DNA of 5,754 nt. Origin: an uncultured Peptococcaceae bacterium. GTDB taxonomy: Bacteria; Bacillota; Desulfotomaculia; Desulfotomaculales; Desulfallaceae. The translations under genes were made by a program, and so were the position numbers. The stretch is from the NCBI GenBank assembly GCA_913064925.1, contig CAJYBN010000177.1, positions 1 through 5,754 on the forward strand, written 5' to 3'. Shown in pieces: positions 4,340 through 5,754 of this stretch (positions are counted from its first letter, which is position 1; each line of letters begins with the position of its first letter). The notes under the pieces were generated by a model, which did not search any database, was not told the origin of the DNA, and saw only the letters and a program-made list of their open reading frames with translations.

Positions 4340-5455
4340 ATGAAAGTGCTGGTAACGGGCGGGGCGGGTTTTATTGGTTCACACACGGTTGATGCGCTGC
4401 TGAACGGGGGATACGAGGTAAAGGTCCTGGATAACCTGCTGCCGCCGGTGCACAGGGACGGCAAACCCGATTATCTACCCCGGGATGTAGAATTCATAGA
4501 GGGCGACGTAAGGAACAAAGCGGCGATGACCAAAGCCCTGCAAGGGGTTGAAGCGGTATTTCATTTAGCTGCTTACCAGGGATTTTTGCCCGATTATAGT
4601 CATTTTTTTCATACCAATACCGTGGGCACGGCCATGTTATTTGAAGTGATCGTGGAGAAAAAACTTGCTATACGAAAAATCATCGTGGCTTCTTCCCAGG
4701 CGGTGTACGGGGAAGGAAGGCACCGCTGCCCGGAGCACGGGGATGTGTATCCCCCTGCCAGGCCGCTGGAAAAATTGATGGCGGGTAAATGGGATGTGGT
4801 CTGCCCGCACTGCGGCAGGCCGTGCGTCGCGCGCTTAACCGACGAAAGCGTGGTTAATCCCCAGACCCAGTACGCCATATCCAAATACACCCAGGAAATG
4901 ATTGCTTTGAACCTGGGAAAAAGACACGGTATTCCGGTGGTATGCTTGAGGTATTCCATTACCCAGGGCCCCCGGCAATCCTTTTACAATGCTTATTCAG
5001 GCATTTTAAGAATTTTTACCGTGCGCTTATTGAACGAGCGGCCGCCGGTGGTTTACGAGGACGGTTTAATGCAAAGGGATTACATTCACATCAAGGACGT
5101 AGTGGCTGCCAACCTGCTGGTTTTCGAAAAGGAAGAGGCTGATTACCAGGTATACAACGTCGGCAGCGGCCGGCCCACAACGGTTTTGGAATATGCGAGC
5201 CGGCTTAAGGAATACCTGGGAGTCCCGGTAGAGCCGGCGTTGCCCGGGGAATTCCGGTTGGGAGATGTTCGACACATTATATCGGACAATACTAAGCTGA
5301 AATCCCTGGGCTGGTCGGTTAAGTACGGCTTAGAGGACATCATCAGAGATTACGTTCAGTGGGCGAGGTCGTTTGGTAAAATCGAGGACTATTTTGCCCG
5401 GGCCGAAAAAGAACTGAAATTATCGGGCGCGGTACGCGGTGGAGGCAAGAGATGA
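4340..5455 (+). CDS. NAD-dependent nucleotide-sugar epimerase/dehydratase with Cys-rich insert
   Basis: This 371-residue extended short-chain dehydrogenase resembles UDP-/dTDP-sugar epimerases. The NAD-binding TGGAGFIG (6-13), the acidic D31 after strand two (VLDN), HLAA (75-78), the Ser of SSQAVYG (118-124) and the YxxxK pair Y178/K182 are all present, so the enzyme should be active. Between the Ser and Tyr blocks lies an insertion of about 40 residues carrying C130-x2-H133 and C155-x2-C158 plus C162, which looks like a zinc knuckle. I recall related proteins with this insert, some labelled dTDP-L-rhamnose 4-epimerase, but the substrate is not certain. ATG 4340 follows a run of nine Gs (4326-4334), which acts as the ribosome binding site. 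The stop overlaps the next gene's start as ATGA. Substrate candidates are dTDP-rhamnose, UDP-hexose or a heptose nucleotide. Confidence 0.9.
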   Translation: MKVLVTGGAGFIGSHTVDALLNGGYEVKVLDNLLPPVHRDGKPDYLPRDVEFIEGDVRNKAAMTKALQGVEAVFHLAAYQGFLPDYSHFFHTNTVGTAMLFEVIVEKKLAIRKIIVASSQAVYGEGRHRCPEHGDVYPPARPLEKLMAGKWDVVCPHCGRPCVARLTDESVVNPQTQYAISKYTQEMIALNLGKRHGIPVVCLRYSITQGPRQSFYNAYSGILRIFTVRLLNERPPVVYEDGLMQRDYIHIKDVVAANLLVFEKEEADYQVYNVGSGRPTTVLEYASRLKEYLGVPVEPALPGEFRLGDVRHIISDNTKLKSLGWSVKYGLEDIIRDYVQWARSFGKIEDYFARAEKELKLSGAVRGGGKR

Positions 5456-5754
5456 TTATCACCAGAACTCCCTTGCGGATTAGCTTTGCCGGCGGCGGCA
5501 CGGACTTTCCGGATTTTTATAACGCGTACGGGGGCCAGGTAATTAGCACCGCCATAAACAAGTACGTTTACGTAATTGTCAAGAAAAGGTTTGACCATCA
5601 GATCTACGTCGGGTACATGAAAAAAGAAGTAGTGGCTAAAGTTGACGATATACAGCACGACCTGGTCAGAGAAACCATGCGGTTGACGGGAATTGAAGGT
5701 GGGATCGAGATAGTTATAATGGCGGACATACCGTCCAACGGCAGCGGGTTGGGA
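5452..5754 (+). CDS. hddA: GHMP-family sugar kinase, D-glycero-D-manno-heptose-7-phosphate kinase-like (partial)
   Basis: The first 101 residues of a GHMP kinase are present; the gene runs off the right end. RTPLRISFAGGGTDFPDF (5-22) is the signature N-terminus of heptose-7-phosphate kinases of the HddA type and of related fucokinase/galactokinase-like enzymes. PSNGSGLG (94-101) is the start of the GHMP phosphate-binding loop (usual form PSSSGLG). HddA phosphorylates D-glycero-D-manno-heptose 7-phosphate at C1, on the route to GDP-heptose for S-layer or capsule glycans. ATG 5452 is preceded by GGAGG (5441-5445) with 6 bases of spacing and overlaps the epimerase stop by four bases, so the two are translationally coupled. 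The missing C-terminal two-thirds prevents a firm substrate call. The symbol is by family likeness. Confidence 0.82.
   Translation, partial: MIITRTPLRISFAGGGTDFPDFYNAYGGQVISTAINKYVYVIVKKRFDHQIYVGYMKKEVVAKVDDIQHDLVRETMRLTGIEGGIEIVIMADIPSNGSGLG

Overview
The window looks like a chromosomal piece of a Gram-positive, low-to-mid GC Firmicute. A spore-forming, Desulfotomaculum/Pelotomaculum-like Peptococcaceae member is my best guess, but it is only a guess. The grounds are strong GGAGG-type ribosome binding sites, a tRNA with encoded CCA, rho-independent terminators, TTGACA-type promoters, and families common in that group (DUF1847, sugar-1-phosphate transferases, heptose kinases). No rRNA or housekeeping gene fixes the taxon.

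Left end (1-201): the window opens in what appears to be the last 18 bases of a tRNA gene. A hairpin with a T-run follows, then a complete tRNA-Glu(TTC) and a strong terminator. About 180 bases without recognisable content separate this from a promoter and a 499-residue polytopic flippase of the polysaccharide exporter (Wzx/PST) type at 452-1951.

Middle (1952-3640): this stretch is a scrapyard of gene remnants around one intact module. On the plus strand there is a 31-codon piece of a DppC/NikC-type ABC permease, which ends at a TGA where the family has Arg. On the minus strand there is the last ~47 codons of carB (carbamoyl-phosphate synthase large subunit). Next comes an intact minus-strand type II toxin-antitoxin pair (ribbon-helix-helix antitoxin and PIN-domain VapC toxin). 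It has a good promoter and a 16-bp palindromic operator candidate. Its promoter lies inside the 3' end of a decayed DUF1847 metal-binding protein gene that carries an in-frame stop.

Right end (3641-5754): three plus-strand genes form a polysaccharide operon. They are a membrane sugar-1-phosphate transferase (first sugar onto undecaprenyl phosphate), an extended-SDR nucleotide-sugar epimerase with a cysteine-rich insertion, and the start of a GHMP-family heptose-7-phosphate kinase that runs off the window. With the flippase at the left, the genes suggest a lipid-linked surface glycan, possibly containing D-glycero-D-manno-heptose: kinase and epimerase make or modify sugar precursors, the transferase starts the glycan on the lipid, and the flippase moves it across the membrane. 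The toxin-antitoxin island and the remnants split this locus in two. I found no clearly new system. The most interesting points are the remnant cluster around vapBC, the putative zinc-binding insert in the epimerase, and the hairpin between the two tRNAs.
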